Made by a program: the position numbers and the translations under genes. The notes below the pieces were generated by a model. It had not been told where the DNA came from and ran no database searches. It saw only the letters and a list, made by a program, of their open reading frames with translations. Positions 1 through 6,580 of a stretch of 20,620 nt of DNA are shown piece after piece. The DNA is from Hungateiclostridiaceae bacterium UBA3922. Its GTDB lineage: Bacteria; Bacillota; Clostridia; Acetivibrionales; DTU013. Positions within the stretch are counted from its first letter, which is position 1, and each line of letters starts with the position of its first letter. The DNA lies in NCBI GenBank assembly GCA_002386045.1, contig DGEQ01000064.1:1-20620 (forward strand), read 5' to 3'.

Positions 1-1701
1 GGCCTGATCATCGAAACCGACGACAGGTATATGTTCACAAATACCACAAGGGCATTCCGGGTAAAAGGCTACGATAAGAACCTCAACCCGATCGAAGTGG
101 ACCAGTCCCTGGTCGAATGGAGCGTTTCCGGGGTTAAGGGAACGTTCGAGGGCAATGTTTTCAGGCCAAGCACGTATGGCGAAGGAACAATAAAAGCCAG
201 TATCGGCGATATAAGCACAACAAAAAGGATAAGCGTGCTGTCAAGGCCCGTGACACTGACCCTGGACACGAAAACACTCAAGCTTCCGGTCGGCAAATCG
301 AAGACCTTCAGGATCATCGGGACGAACCCCAGGGGATACAAAGCCACGATAAATCCGGAAGACCTGGAGTGGAAAGTAAGCGGTGATTTCGGATCTGTCG
401 TCGACGGAGCATTTACTGCAGAGAAAAGGGGCGCCGGGTATATCGAGGCCTCCTTCGGCGACGCCAGGGCTTACTGCGCTGTTTCTGTGGCAGCGGAGAC
501 CACGAAGGTAATAGAAAGATTCGAGGAACTGAAAGGCTCGTTCCAGTCGTATCCGGCAACCATCGAAGGTGAATATACGATCTCCGATGAGCAGAAAGTG
601 TCCGGCAAGTCAGCCGGCAAGCTGGTGTACGACTTTACGACAAATACCGATGTGACGCGTGCGGCATACTGGCTCCTGCCTGAAGGGGGATTTGTCCTCG
701 ATGCCTATACGCATAAGATCGGGCTCCATGTCTACAACGACCACGAAAATTCCGGGTGGCTCCGCGCTGAACTGGTGGACGCCGACGGAAAGAGACAGGT
801 CGTGGACTTCGCAAGGGTCATGGACTGGGTCGGCTGGAAGTACGTTGAGGCATCCCTCGACGGCATCAAGAAACCTGCGAGGATACACAGGATCTACTTA
901 GTGCAGGTCAATCCGGACATGGACGCCGGCAGCCTGTACTTTGACGACCTGACCCTGGTATCGGACAGCTACCCGTCGCTGGAAGGCATAGAGGTGCCCG
1001 AAGATACGCCGTTCATCGACGAGGCCAACAAGGCTGTGAGCTTTAAGGGCGCCACCGGCGATTCCTTCAGGTTCGGCGTCATGGGGCAGTCCAGGGAACC
1101 TCAGAACGACGTCGAGAAAAGGCTGGTGAAAGTGTTTGCCGACAAGGTGACCAAGTACCTGGAAGTCGGCGCGGTCGTCGGAAGCGGTTCCCATGAATCG
1201 ATCACCGGAGGCGTCAAAAACAAGCCCGTGATCGCGACCCATTCCGTTGACCTGAAGAGTACCAGGGCAACAGATTATGCGTACTCGGTGACCGATTTCA
1301 AGAACAGCAGGTTCATCAAGCTCGACACCAGGAAAAACAGCCTGAGGCTCAGCGACCCCGACCAGTGGGAAAAGTTCCTGAAAGACCTGCAGTCTTTCAA
1401 GGGCAAAAACGTGTTCATCTTTATGGAGAACTCACCGGAAACCTTCACAGACAAGCTCGAAATGGAGTTGTTCAAGAAAACGCTGAAGGACTACCGGTTC
1501 GATACTCTGAAGAACGTTTGCGTATTCTATAAAGGCAGCGAAAACAAGTGCACGCTGGAAGACGGAGTGAGGTATTTCGAAACGGCCGGCTACGAGGTGT
1601 CCGGTGTCACGTCCAAAGACACGTCCAATGCGCAGTATGTGCTGGTGACGGTCAAGGGTTCCGAAGTGACGTACGTGTACAAGCCGATCGAATCCTCCTG
1701 A
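1..1701 (+). CDS. C-terminal part of a large exported multidomain protein (phosphodiester-glycosidase-associated type)
   Basis: The frame is open from base 1, so the true start, and any signal peptide and catalytic domain, lie upstream; 566 residues are visible. Residues about 1-82 and 83-160 are two related bacterial Ig-like repeats (compare VEWSVSG...GTIKASIGD with LEWKVSG...GYIEASFGD). Residues about 165-325 look like a carbohydrate-binding jelly-roll module (WLRAELVDADGKR, then LYFDDLTLV). Residues about 335-566 resemble the degenerate calcineurin-like module that ends many clostridial phosphodiester glycosidase (NAGPA-type) proteins (FRFGVMGQS, DPDQWEKFLKDL, DGVRYFETAGYEV). The usual metal ligands of active phosphoesterases are not obvious, so this end is probably structural. 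Likely cell-surface or secreted. The fold assignments come from motif resemblance only; the enzyme part cannot be judged from this fragment. Confidence 0.7.
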   Translation, partial: GLIIETDDRYMFTNTTRAFRVKGYDKNLNPIEVDQSLVEWSVSGVKGTFEGNVFRPSTYGEGTIKASIGDISTTKRISVLSRPVTLTLDTKTLKLPVGKSKTFRIIGTNPRGYKATINPEDLEWKVSGDFGSVVDGAFTAEKRGAGYIEASFGDARAYCAVSVAAETTKVIERFEELKGSFQSYPATIEGEYTISDEQKVSGKSAGKLVYDFTTNTDVTRAAYWLLPEGGFVLDAYTHKIGLHVYNDHENSGWLRAELVDADGKRQVVDFARVMDWVGWKYVEASLDGIKKPARIHRIYLVQVNPDMDAGSLYFDDLTLVSDSYPSLEGIEVPEDTPFIDEANKAVSFKGATGDSFRFGVMGQSREPQNDVEKRLVKVFADKVTKYLEVGAVVGSGSHESITGGVKNKPVIATHSVDLKSTRATDYAYSVTDFKNSRFIKLDTRKNSLRLSDPDQWEKFLKDLQSFKGKNVFIFMENSPETFTDKLEMELFKKTLKDYRFDTLKNVCVFYKGSENKCTLEDGVRYFETAGYEVSGVTSKDTSNAQYVLVTVKGSEVTYVYKPIESS

Positions 1702-1798
1702 CGCTGCCGGGCGAATTACCGGCGCAGAAGGCATTTAGCTTAAATAATGCGATAATACGGGCAAAAAAAGGGGTAATACTTAAAGGCATCAGTTCATT

Positions 1799-1818
1799 GG
1801 GGGCACATGCCCCCTTTG
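1799..1818 (+). terminator. possible Rho-independent terminator of the exported-protein gene
   Basis: GGGGGC-ACAT-GCCCCC followed by TTTGT, about 100 nt after the stop codon. The stem is short but all G:C. The T-run is weak, so confidence is moderate. Confidence 0.45.
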
Positions 1819-1859
1819 TCCTGATTTCCCGGAAATACGGTAAATAACATGACGACAGG

Positions 1860-1890
1860 GCAGGGAATCTGATCCGTATCAGTTCCCTGC
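1860..1890 (-). repeat. hairpin overlapping the stop codon of the minus-strand gene
   Basis: GCAGGGAA-T-CTGAT, loop CCGT, ATCAG-TTCCCTGC: a 13-bp stem with a single bulged base. It contains the TGA stop of the gene at 1879-2550. No T-run follows on either strand, so it is not a classical terminator; it could protect or attenuate the 3' end. Confidence 0.6.
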
Positions 1891-2550
1891 TTCTGCGTAT
1901 ATGTGCCCGTATTTTTCGAACATCTCTTCAAGCCTTGCTGCATCGGCAGGCTTAAGGATACTGCCGGCATACGCTTTTATCTGGTCCATCTCCTCAGCGG
2001 TGATGCCGTCCCGTGCCATATCCACGATCCTATCCAGTTCACTGGCTCCGATTTTTGCCAATACACGGTACAGGAATATTTTGTCCCCTATGCTCATGTT
2101 ATTGATCACTTCAAGGGCTTTAGCGCCGGTCAAAGGACTGTCCCCTGGTAAAAGAACGTCCCATGTTCCCGAAGGACCATCCCTCTCCGGGGGCTGCCCT
2201 CCCACAGGACTGTCCCTCCCGGCGGTCCGCTCTCCAGCAGGACTGTCCCCGTTCCCGGGCCGGCCGTCGTCCCGGGTCCCGGACTTGTCACAGGCCTTGT
2301 CCCCGGACCAGCCGTCCCATCCCTCCGAAAGGCCGTCCCCCGGCCAGGCGGTGCCGTTTCCTGCCTGTAGCAGCGTTTCTGAAGAACTGTCCCCCATTTT
2401 TGCAGGACCGTCCCAGGCAAAACGGGCGATGAAACCCGCCAGGTCGGAAAAGCGGATGCCGAAGCCGAAATGCAGTACCGCGGCATTTACGGCAAGCATC
2501 AGCATGGCAAGAGCTGTGAATAATTTAATAAGACACCTGTTTTTCCTCAT
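1879..2550 (-). CDS. hypothetical membrane-anchored protein with GDSP-repeat linker
   Basis: The 223-aa product is not a family I can name. Residues about 8-33 form a hydrophobic segment (signal anchor). Residues about 50-140 are a Gly/Asp/Pro/Ser-rich low-complexity linker with repeated GDSP-like units. Residues about 142-219 form a charged helical domain (NNMSIGDKIFLYRVLAKIG, then LDRIVDMARDGITAEEMDQI), similar in style to small helical domains on clostridial membrane-anchored proteins. The expected topology is N-in with the helical domain outside. The ribosome binding site is weak (AGG, nine bases before ATG) and lies in the right arm of a strong inverted repeat. The opposite strand is also open here, but its products lack a plausible domain pattern, so I prefer this strand. 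galU lies upstream on the same strand, 121 nt away. Confidence 0.65.
   Translation of the reverse strand: MRKNRCLIKLFTALAMLMLAVNAAVLHFGFGIRFSDLAGFIARFAWDGPAKMGDSSSETLLQAGNGTAWPGDGLSEGWDGWSGDKACDKSGTRDDGRPGNGDSPAGERTAGRDSPVGGQPPERDGPSGTWDVLLPGDSPLTGAKALEVINNMSIGDKIFLYRVLAKIGASELDRIVDMARDGITAEEMDQIKAYAGSILKPADAARLEEMFEKYGHIYAEAGN
2135..2413. repeat. iterated GGACNGTCC palindromes inside the linker of the 1879-2550 gene
   Basis: Exact GGACTGTCC occurs at 2135-2143, 2207-2215 and 2240-2248. Close variants are at 2174-2182 (GGACCATCC), 2384-2392 (GAACTGTCC) and 2405-2413 (GGACCGTCC), with looser copies such as GGCCGTCC at 2331-2338. The six listed copies are spaced by multiples of three, so they keep one reading frame and give GDS-type residues on the minus strand. 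Confidence 0.75.
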
Positions 2551-2551
2551 A

Positions 2552-2586
2552 AAATAATACCTGTAACTCTTTTACAGGTATTATTT
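2552..2586 (-). terminator. 15-bp perfect inverted repeat; likely galU terminator overlapping the next gene's start region
   Basis: AAATAATACCTGTAA (2552-2566), a 5-nt loop, then its perfect complement (2572-2586). Read on the minus strand, CCTGTAA/TTACAGG is followed by TATTATTTT, which fits a terminator for galU. The stem ends one base before the ATG of the next gene, so its weak ribosome binding site would be folded away in read-through RNA. It could instead be an operator. Confidence 0.55.
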
Positions 2587-2671
2587 GCTGTAATTATGCC
2601 ATTCTATTCATCGGCAGCGAAGGATCCCGCTGCCGCGTTCTTTCAGTATCAGGTCATCCTGCCCGCCCTGT

Positions 2672-3547
2672 TCAAAGATAATTCAGCCTGTTTTTCAGGT
2701 AAGCCGCGAATTCGTCCCTGAGTTCATCCCTTTTCAGCGCGAATTCGACGGTGGCTTCCAGGAATCCCAGCTTGTTTCCCACATCGTACCGCTTGCCGAT
2801 GAAGTCATACGCGTAGACCGGGCTCTCCGCCAGCATCGCCCGGAGCGCGTCCGTAAGCTGTATCTCCCCTCCCTTGCCCGGCACAGCGTTTTCCAGGTAC
2901 GTGAAGACCTCGGGCGTGACTATGTATCTCCCAAGTATGGCCACATTGGAGGGAGCGCTTCCAACGTCGGGCTTCTCCTCCATATCCTCCACACTGTACA
3001 CCCGGTCCCTTATCAGTGTGCCTTTAATAACACCGTATTTCGATACTTCAGAGCAAGGGACCTGCTGTACCCCGAGAATGGTGGCGTTGTACTCCTCGTA
3101 TACATCGATCATCTGCTTCAGGCAGGGTACCGCCGAATCCACGATATCATCGCCCAGCAGGATCGCAAACGGCTCGTTGCCAATGAATGACCTGGCGCAG
3201 TATATGGCGTGTCCCAGGCCTTTCGGTTCTTTCTGCCTGACATAGTTCACATTGGCCAGGTTCGAGATGCCTTGGACAAGTGCAAGTAGTTCTTTCTCGC
3301 CCTTGCGTTTCAGGATGTCCTCGAGTTCATACGATTTGTCGAAATGGTCCTCGATAGCCCTCTTGCCTCGCCCGGAAACTATCAGTATGTCCTCGATCCC
3401 TGACGCGACAGCTTCTTCTATTATGTACTGGATGGTGGGCTTGTCAACTATGGGAAGCATCTCTTTCGGCTGGGCCTTTGTGGCAGGCAGGAACCTGGTT
3501 CCCATTCCGGCTGCCGGTATCACGGCTTTGCGTATCTTCAACTCCAT
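2672..3547 (-). CDS. galU: UTP-glucose-1-phosphate uridylyltransferase
   Basis: The 291-aa product makes UDP-glucose from UTP and glucose-1-phosphate, a cytoplasmic step feeding glycolipids, wall polymers and exopolysaccharide. The nucleotide-binding signature GMGTRFLPATKAQPKEML lies at residues 14-31, followed by VDKPTIQYIIEEAVASGI, LLGDD near 134 and GEIQLTDAL, all typical of bacterial GalU; full family length. The ATG has a strong site (AGGAAAGGAG) just upstream. It is read on the minus strand, away from the RMD1-type genes, and probably as a single gene with its own promoter and a terminator hairpin downstream. A dTDP-glucose pyrophosphorylase is less likely because the GalU-specific sequence around AQPKEML is intact. 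Confidence 0.95.
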   Translation of the reverse strand: MELKIRKAVIPAAGMGTRFLPATKAQPKEMLPIVDKPTIQYIIEEAVASGIEDILIVSGRGKRAIEDHFDKSYELEDILKRKGEKELLALVQGISNLANVNYVRQKEPKGLGHAIYCARSFIGNEPFAILLGDDIVDSAVPCLKQMIDVYEEYNATILGVQQVPCSEVSKYGVIKGTLIRDRVYSVEDMEEKPDVGSAPSNVAILGRYIVTPEVFTYLENAVPGKGGEIQLTDALRAMLAESPVYAYDFIGKRYDVGNKLGFLEATVEFALKRDELRDEFAAYLKNRLNYL

Positions 3548-3625
3548 CTCTCCTTTCCTGCGTGAAATCGTCCGAATGCACTGCCGTTCAAAACAGCCGA
3601 ACGATTTTGTATATCACATGTAATA

Positions 3626-3631
3626 ATTATA
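3626..3631 (-). promoter_or_regulatory. -10 element, probable galU promoter
   Basis: TATAAT on the minus strand, about 80 nt upstream of the galU ATG. No good -35 hexamer is seen at 17-18 nt, so this rests on the -10 alone. Confidence 0.4.
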
Positions 3632-3710
3632 CACTATTCTTGGAATATCTGGCGACATATTCGTACTATATATACCTGGCACTTGGTATGGAGCCCTGTT
3701 TTTATGATAT

Positions 3711-3716
3711 TATAAT
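3711..3716 (+). promoter_or_regulatory. -10 element, possible promoter of the RMD1-type pair
   Basis: TATAAT on the plus strand without a convincing -35. If used, it gives a leader of about 200 nt containing hairpins. Confidence 0.3.
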
Positions 3717-3926
3717 AGAGGATACCATCCGGAAGTCAATTATTCAAACGCTGACATTCCGACGGCAGGTCGTGATCCGCTGTTTCCGGCGGCAGAAAGA
3801 GCTCCGCTGCCTGCAGGGGCGGAGAAAACCGCTGTTCTCCGGCCAGGCAGGATCAGCGCCGCGCCGGGTATATCGCCTTAAGATCAGGCATCCCTGGATG
3901 TATCCTCAAAATCACGGGAGGTGTTT

Positions 3927-4751
3927 ATGAAACACTTTGAAATCAAAGCCTACTCGGTGTTCAACGAGATCGATCTGAACAAAATAGCAGTAAGCTGCGG
4001 GATACCTAAAAAATACACATGGGAGGAACCGCTCATCCTTGACCACCAGCTTCTGTGGAACATCCTCGCCATAAAATGTGAGACCGACAGCAAAGTGCTC
4101 ATTTTCTCCTTCGGCAGCATTGTGCTGGTCAATGTTCCCGAGGACATAATGCCCGGGCTGCTGGATTTTATCAAAAAATGTGATCCTGATACCGAGCCCG
4201 GCAGGTGGGACAAATATACCGACGAGTACGAACTGCGGACAGAGCCCGATAGTTCGCTCGAAATAACGGACGAATACGCAGTGGTCCCGCAATATGAGCT
4301 GTTTTACATAGAGCTTGCCGCCACCGTCATCGCCAAGTCAGTCGCCATGGAAAGGACGGAAGACGAGCTCGGAAAAATCTTCGACAAGCTCGAATCCATA
4401 ATAGACCGGCTCGAACACGGAAGACTGCGCGTCGGCGACAGGGTACTGGCGAGGACCACGGCGCAGGTGACAAGGCACCAGTATAATACCATCAGTTACA
4501 TCATGATACTTGACGAACCCGACATCGCCTGGAGCAACAGCGATGCGTCCCTTTTTTACGAGAAGATGTCGGAGATTTTCGAACTGAATGACAGGTATAC
4601 CATCCTGACGAAAAAGGCCGACATCATGAACAACATAATCAACGGATTTTCGTCGATAAGCCATTCGATCAGGGGCCTTTTCGTCGAATGGGTGATCGTG
4701 CTGCTGATCGTCCTCGAGGTCATATTGATGGTCATCGACCTCATATTGTAA
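3927..4751 (+). CDS. RMD1/YagE (DUF155) family membrane protein, copy 1
   Basis: 274 residues. The ATG at 3927 is chosen because GGAGG (3917-3921) sits 5 nt before it; the in-frame GTG at 3921 lies inside that site. The family core is visible: VLIFSFGSIVLVN at about 57-69, the LAATVIAKSVAMERTEDEL helix near 133-151, and a C-terminal hydrophobic segment (about 248-274) as a single tail anchor. RMD1-type proteins in yeast and mammals act in organelles; the role in bacteria is not established. A second, divergent member follows 25 nt downstream with its own ribosome binding site, so the two are probably co-transcribed and may form a hetero-oligomer. Family assignment is by motif and architecture; function is unknown. 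Confidence 0.8.
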   Translation: MKHFEIKAYSVFNEIDLNKIAVSCGIPKKYTWEEPLILDHQLLWNILAIKCETDSKVLIFSFGSIVLVNVPEDIMPGLLDFIKKCDPDTEPGRWDKYTDEYELRTEPDSSLEITDEYAVVPQYELFYIELAATVIAKSVAMERTEDELGKIFDKLESIIDRLEHGRLRVGDRVLARTTAQVTRHQYNTISYIMILDEPDIAWSNSDASLFYEKMSEIFELNDRYTILTKKADIMNNIINGFSSISHSIRGLFVEWVIVLLIVLEVILMVIDLIL

Positions 4752-4776
4752 GAAACCGGAGCCGGAGGTATTTCGG

Positions 4777-5673
4777 ATGCAGACGAAACATTTCATAAGC
4801 GTAAAGGCCTATCCGGCCATAGACCTGGTCAGGGCCGCGGGATTTTTCGGCCTTCCCCTGCCTGAGGCGAGGGAAAGGGCCCTCATCATGGAAGGGGAAA
4901 AGCTTTCGGAGATATACAAATATGACATCGGACAGAAGAAAGTCCATATTTTCAGCTTTGGCTGCATCGTTTTTGAAGATATGGAAATCGATGAAACGGA
5001 CAAGTTTTTCGAGATACTGCAGCCGTTAGCAGGCGAGCCCGACTACAGGATGCTGTTGAGATACAGGGAAAGCCATGATTCGGTCGTTACGGAAGACGGA
5101 ATGATCAGGCTGTGGCCTGAGAGCGACGGCCCGGTATTCCCTCCGGGCATCGAGCTTTCTCACACTATAGCCGCGGTGCTGGCCAAATCCACTGCCCTGT
5201 CGAAAGAGGAGGAAGATCTCAGCACGCTTCTGAACGAGGCAAGCAAATATATAAACAGGTCCCGCGAAGGCATCTTCAATGCCGGGACCCGCATGTACGC
5301 CAAAACAATGGCAAGCATAGTCAGGTTCGAAAAGGAAAGCGCCGCCGGTTTCGGCATATTCGACAGGCCAGCCTCTACAGGCAGGAAACTCCTTCTCCGG
5401 GACGCATACGATACGCTGGCGGAATATTACGAACTGGATGAAAGGTATGGACTTCTCGAGCAAAAAGCCGAACAGCTTAGGAACATCGTGCGGTCCGGTT
5501 CCGCGGAAAGGTTCAGGCGCCAGGAAAACAGGCTTCTTGCCTTTGAAACATTCCTCCTTGCGCTCTTTCCCCTTTCCCATATACTGGGGACGGTCCTTGA
5601 CAAGTTCGGCATCAGGGAATTGCTGCATATGATTTTCACAAATTTGTTACAAAAACTTAATATTACATGCTAG
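4777..5673 (+). CDS. RMD1/YagE (DUF155) family membrane protein, copy 2
   Basis: 298 residues; GGAGG eight bases before the ATG. It parallels copy 1 along its length: KHFISVKAYPAIDL at the start, VHIFSFGCIVFED at 56-68, LSHTIAAVLAKSTALSKEEEDL in the middle, YYELDERYGLLEQKAEQLRNIV before the end, and a C-terminal hydrophobic segment (LLAFETFLLALFPLSHILGTVL). Identity to copy 1 looks low, so this is an old duplication rather than a recent one. Beyond the membrane segment there is an extra amphipathic tail (about 25 residues) not present in copy 1. Probably the second gene of a two-gene operon ending at the terminator 5780-5837. Function unknown. Confidence 0.8.
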   Translation: MQTKHFISVKAYPAIDLVRAAGFFGLPLPEARERALIMEGEKLSEIYKYDIGQKKVHIFSFGCIVFEDMEIDETDKFFEILQPLAGEPDYRMLLRYRESHDSVVTEDGMIRLWPESDGPVFPPGIELSHTIAAVLAKSTALSKEEEDLSTLLNEASKYINRSREGIFNAGTRMYAKTMASIVRFEKESAAGFGIFDRPASTGRKLLLRDAYDTLAEYYELDERYGLLEQKAEQLRNIVRSGSAERFRRQENRLLAFETFLLALFPLSHILGTVLDKFGIRELLHMIFTNLLQKLNITC

Positions 5674-5779
5674 AAAATCATGGTACAATATAATTGCCAC
5701 AGCCAATAATACTATTTTTTCATTTTTGTTCCTCCTTTTAATATAGACGTTGGCTGAGTTGAGTTCATCTTATCTGGAG

Positions 5780-5837
5780 AAGCACTTATATTGATTCGGA
5801 ATCATTCATAAATTCATAAAGTGCTTTCTTTTTTTTT
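5780..5837 (+). terminator. terminator downstream of the RMD1-type pair
   Basis: AAGCACTT (5780-5787) pairs with AAGTGCTT (5819-5826), followed by TC and nine T. The 31-nt loop holds a small inner hairpin, TGATT-CGG-AATCA. Confidence 0.7.
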
Positions 5838-5893
5838 GCCTTTTTTCGTCCGCTGCTGGCACAAAGTGCCTGCGCTGCGCCGGATGAAATGTG

Positions 5894-5922
5894 TTGATAA
5901 GGCAAAACATATTGAGTATAAT
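5894..5922 (+). promoter_or_regulatory. sigma-A promoter of the SRP RNA gene
   Basis: TTGATA (5894-5899), a 17-nt spacer, TATAAT (5917-5922). The predicted start is near 5929, 54 nt before the mature RNA end. The primary transcript to the terminator would be about 355 nt, similar to the 354-nt B. subtilis scRNA precursor that RNase III trims to about 271 nt. Confidence 0.85.
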
Positions 5923-5982
5923 AAGTGAGTGACACTCAAAACAGGTATCGGCCGAACTTCAGACATGGACTGATCGAACTTT

Positions 5983-6250
5983 GGCTGTGCTAGACGGGGA
6001 GGTAGCGGTGCCCTGTACCTGCAATCCGCTGCAGCAGGGTTTAATCCCTGGTCGAGGCTTGTTTTTGTGAGGTCTGCCCCGTACAAGTGACGATGACAGC
6101 CGGGTCTTGCGCAACGTAAGCCCGTGAACCCCGTCAGGTCCGGAAGGAAGCAGCGGTAAGCGGACACTTGCGTGTGCCGCAGGGGTGCCTGGCCGGAGTC
6201 AACTATACGGGTCACGCTCGGAAAAGCAAGTCGACACCAGGTGCACAGCC
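5983..6250 (+). ncRNA. ffs: signal recognition particle RNA, large bacterial type (scRNA)
   Basis: The 268-nt RNA is the scaffold of the signal recognition particle and binds Ffh for co-translational targeting to the membrane. The ends pair exactly (GGCTGTGC with GCACAGCC). The Alu-domain segment GAGGTAGCGGTGCCCTGTAC, CTGCAATCCGCTGCAGCAGGG and the later GGAGGTAGCGG/TGCCTGG-type blocks match the B. subtilis scRNA closely. The universal helix-8 core CAGGTCCGGAAGGAAGCAGC (GGAA tetraloop at 6142-6145) is intact. A large Alu-bearing SRP RNA points to Bacilli or Clostridia. Its place just upstream of dnaX is common in Firmicutes. Own promoter and terminator. Confidence 0.96.
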
Positions 6251-6260
6251 TTAAATTATA

Positions 6261-6283
6261 AAGGTGCGTTCGCGCACCTTTTT
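6261..6283 (+). terminator. Rho-independent terminator of the SRP RNA gene
   Basis: AAGGTGCG, TTCG tetraloop, CGCACCTT running into TTTTT. Eleven bases after the mature 3' end. Confidence 0.92.
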
Positions 6284-6288
6284 CATTT

Positions 6289-6468
6289 ATGCTATGCATG
6301 TTCACGTTTCCCCTGCTGTGGATTTTTCATGGGGTACCATGCCTGTTCCATGTATTTCCCGCTTGCTCCGCGTGCTTCACGCCTGTTCGGTGCATTTCTC
6401 ACGCTTTCCATGTGTCTCATCCTTGTCCCATGCATCTCACGCTCATTCCATATAGTTATTCCAAATAC
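6289..6468. repeat. degenerate 20-bp tandem repeat between SRP RNA and dnaX
   Basis: Between 6329 and 6448 the sequence falls into six consecutive 20-nt units, nearly all ending in TTC or TCC. Examples: CATGTATTTCCCGCTTGCTC at 6349, CGCGTGCTTCACGCCTGTTC at 6369, CATGCATCTCACGCTCATTC at 6429. Looser units flank on both sides. The unit length is not a multiple of three, and the strand is pyrimidine-rich. No spacers, so not a CRISPR. Confidence 0.65.
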
Positions 6469-6482
6469 TGGTTTTATTCGCC

Positions 6483-6519
6483 CGGAGGACTTTTTTTTGC
6501 CCCTCCGTTCTGATATACT
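6483..6519 (+). promoter_or_regulatory. probable dnaX promoter (extended -10) with overlapping inverted repeat
   Basis: TGATATACT (6511-6519) is an extended -10; no consensus -35 is present, the position being a run of T. CGGAGG (6483-6488) and CCTCCG (6502-6507) form a perfect inverted repeat around that T-run, covering the -35 region. A further pair GTTCATG/CATGAAC (6522-6528, 6548-6554) spans the start site. Confidence 0.45.
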
Positions 6520-6580
6520 AAGTTCATGAATAAGTTTCGCAGGAATCCATGAACAGGGTTAGCAGGAAAGGCTGTTGACG

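Larger units (their letters stand above)
3548..3926. other. 379-bp divergent spacer between galU and the RMD1-type genes
   Basis: No coding region is supported. It holds a minus-strand -10 (3626-3631), a plus-strand -10 (3711-3716), an imperfect inverted repeat in the galU leader (AAATCGTCCG 3565-3574 with CGAACGATTT 3598-3607, one mismatch), and a 7-bp hairpin CGGAGAA/TTCTCCG at 3820-3841 in the roughly 200-nt leader of the plus-strand genes. Confidence 0.6.
5674..5982. other. spacer between RMD1-type copy 2 and the SRP RNA
   Basis: No plus-strand gene. It contains TATAAT at 5689-5694 without a -35, a T-rich stretch, a strong terminator (5780-5837), a small hairpin GGCAC-AAA-GTGCC (5858-5870) and the SRP RNA promoter. 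On the minus strand AAAAGGAGG (5731-5739) is followed at ideal spacing by ATG-AAA-AAA-TAG, a three-residue frame. Confidence 0.6.

Noticed and set aside
1901..2557. 218-aa plus-strand frame opposite the GDSP-linker gene
   Set aside because: Ser/Pro-rich throughout with no domain pattern or ribosome binding site; the minus strand gives a membrane anchor, linker and helical domain.
3921..3923. GTG start for RMD1-type copy 1 (and similar GTG starts at 10218 and 16449)
   Set aside because: Each GTG lies inside the GGAGG-type ribosome binding site of the ATG a few bases downstream.
5683..5837. Independent small RNA between 5695 and the terminator at 5837
   Set aside because: TATAAT at 5689-5694 lacks a -35 and no conserved RNA fold (6S, riboswitch) could be recognised; the terminator is explained by the upstream genes.
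6329..6448. CRISPR array
   Set aside because: Units are contiguous and degenerate, with no spacers and no cas genes nearby.
6185..6529. Cys/His-rich small frames downstream of the SRP RNA
   Set aside because: They arise from the 20-nt tandem repeat, whose period is not a multiple of three, and start in or after the SRP RNA without ribosome binding sites.
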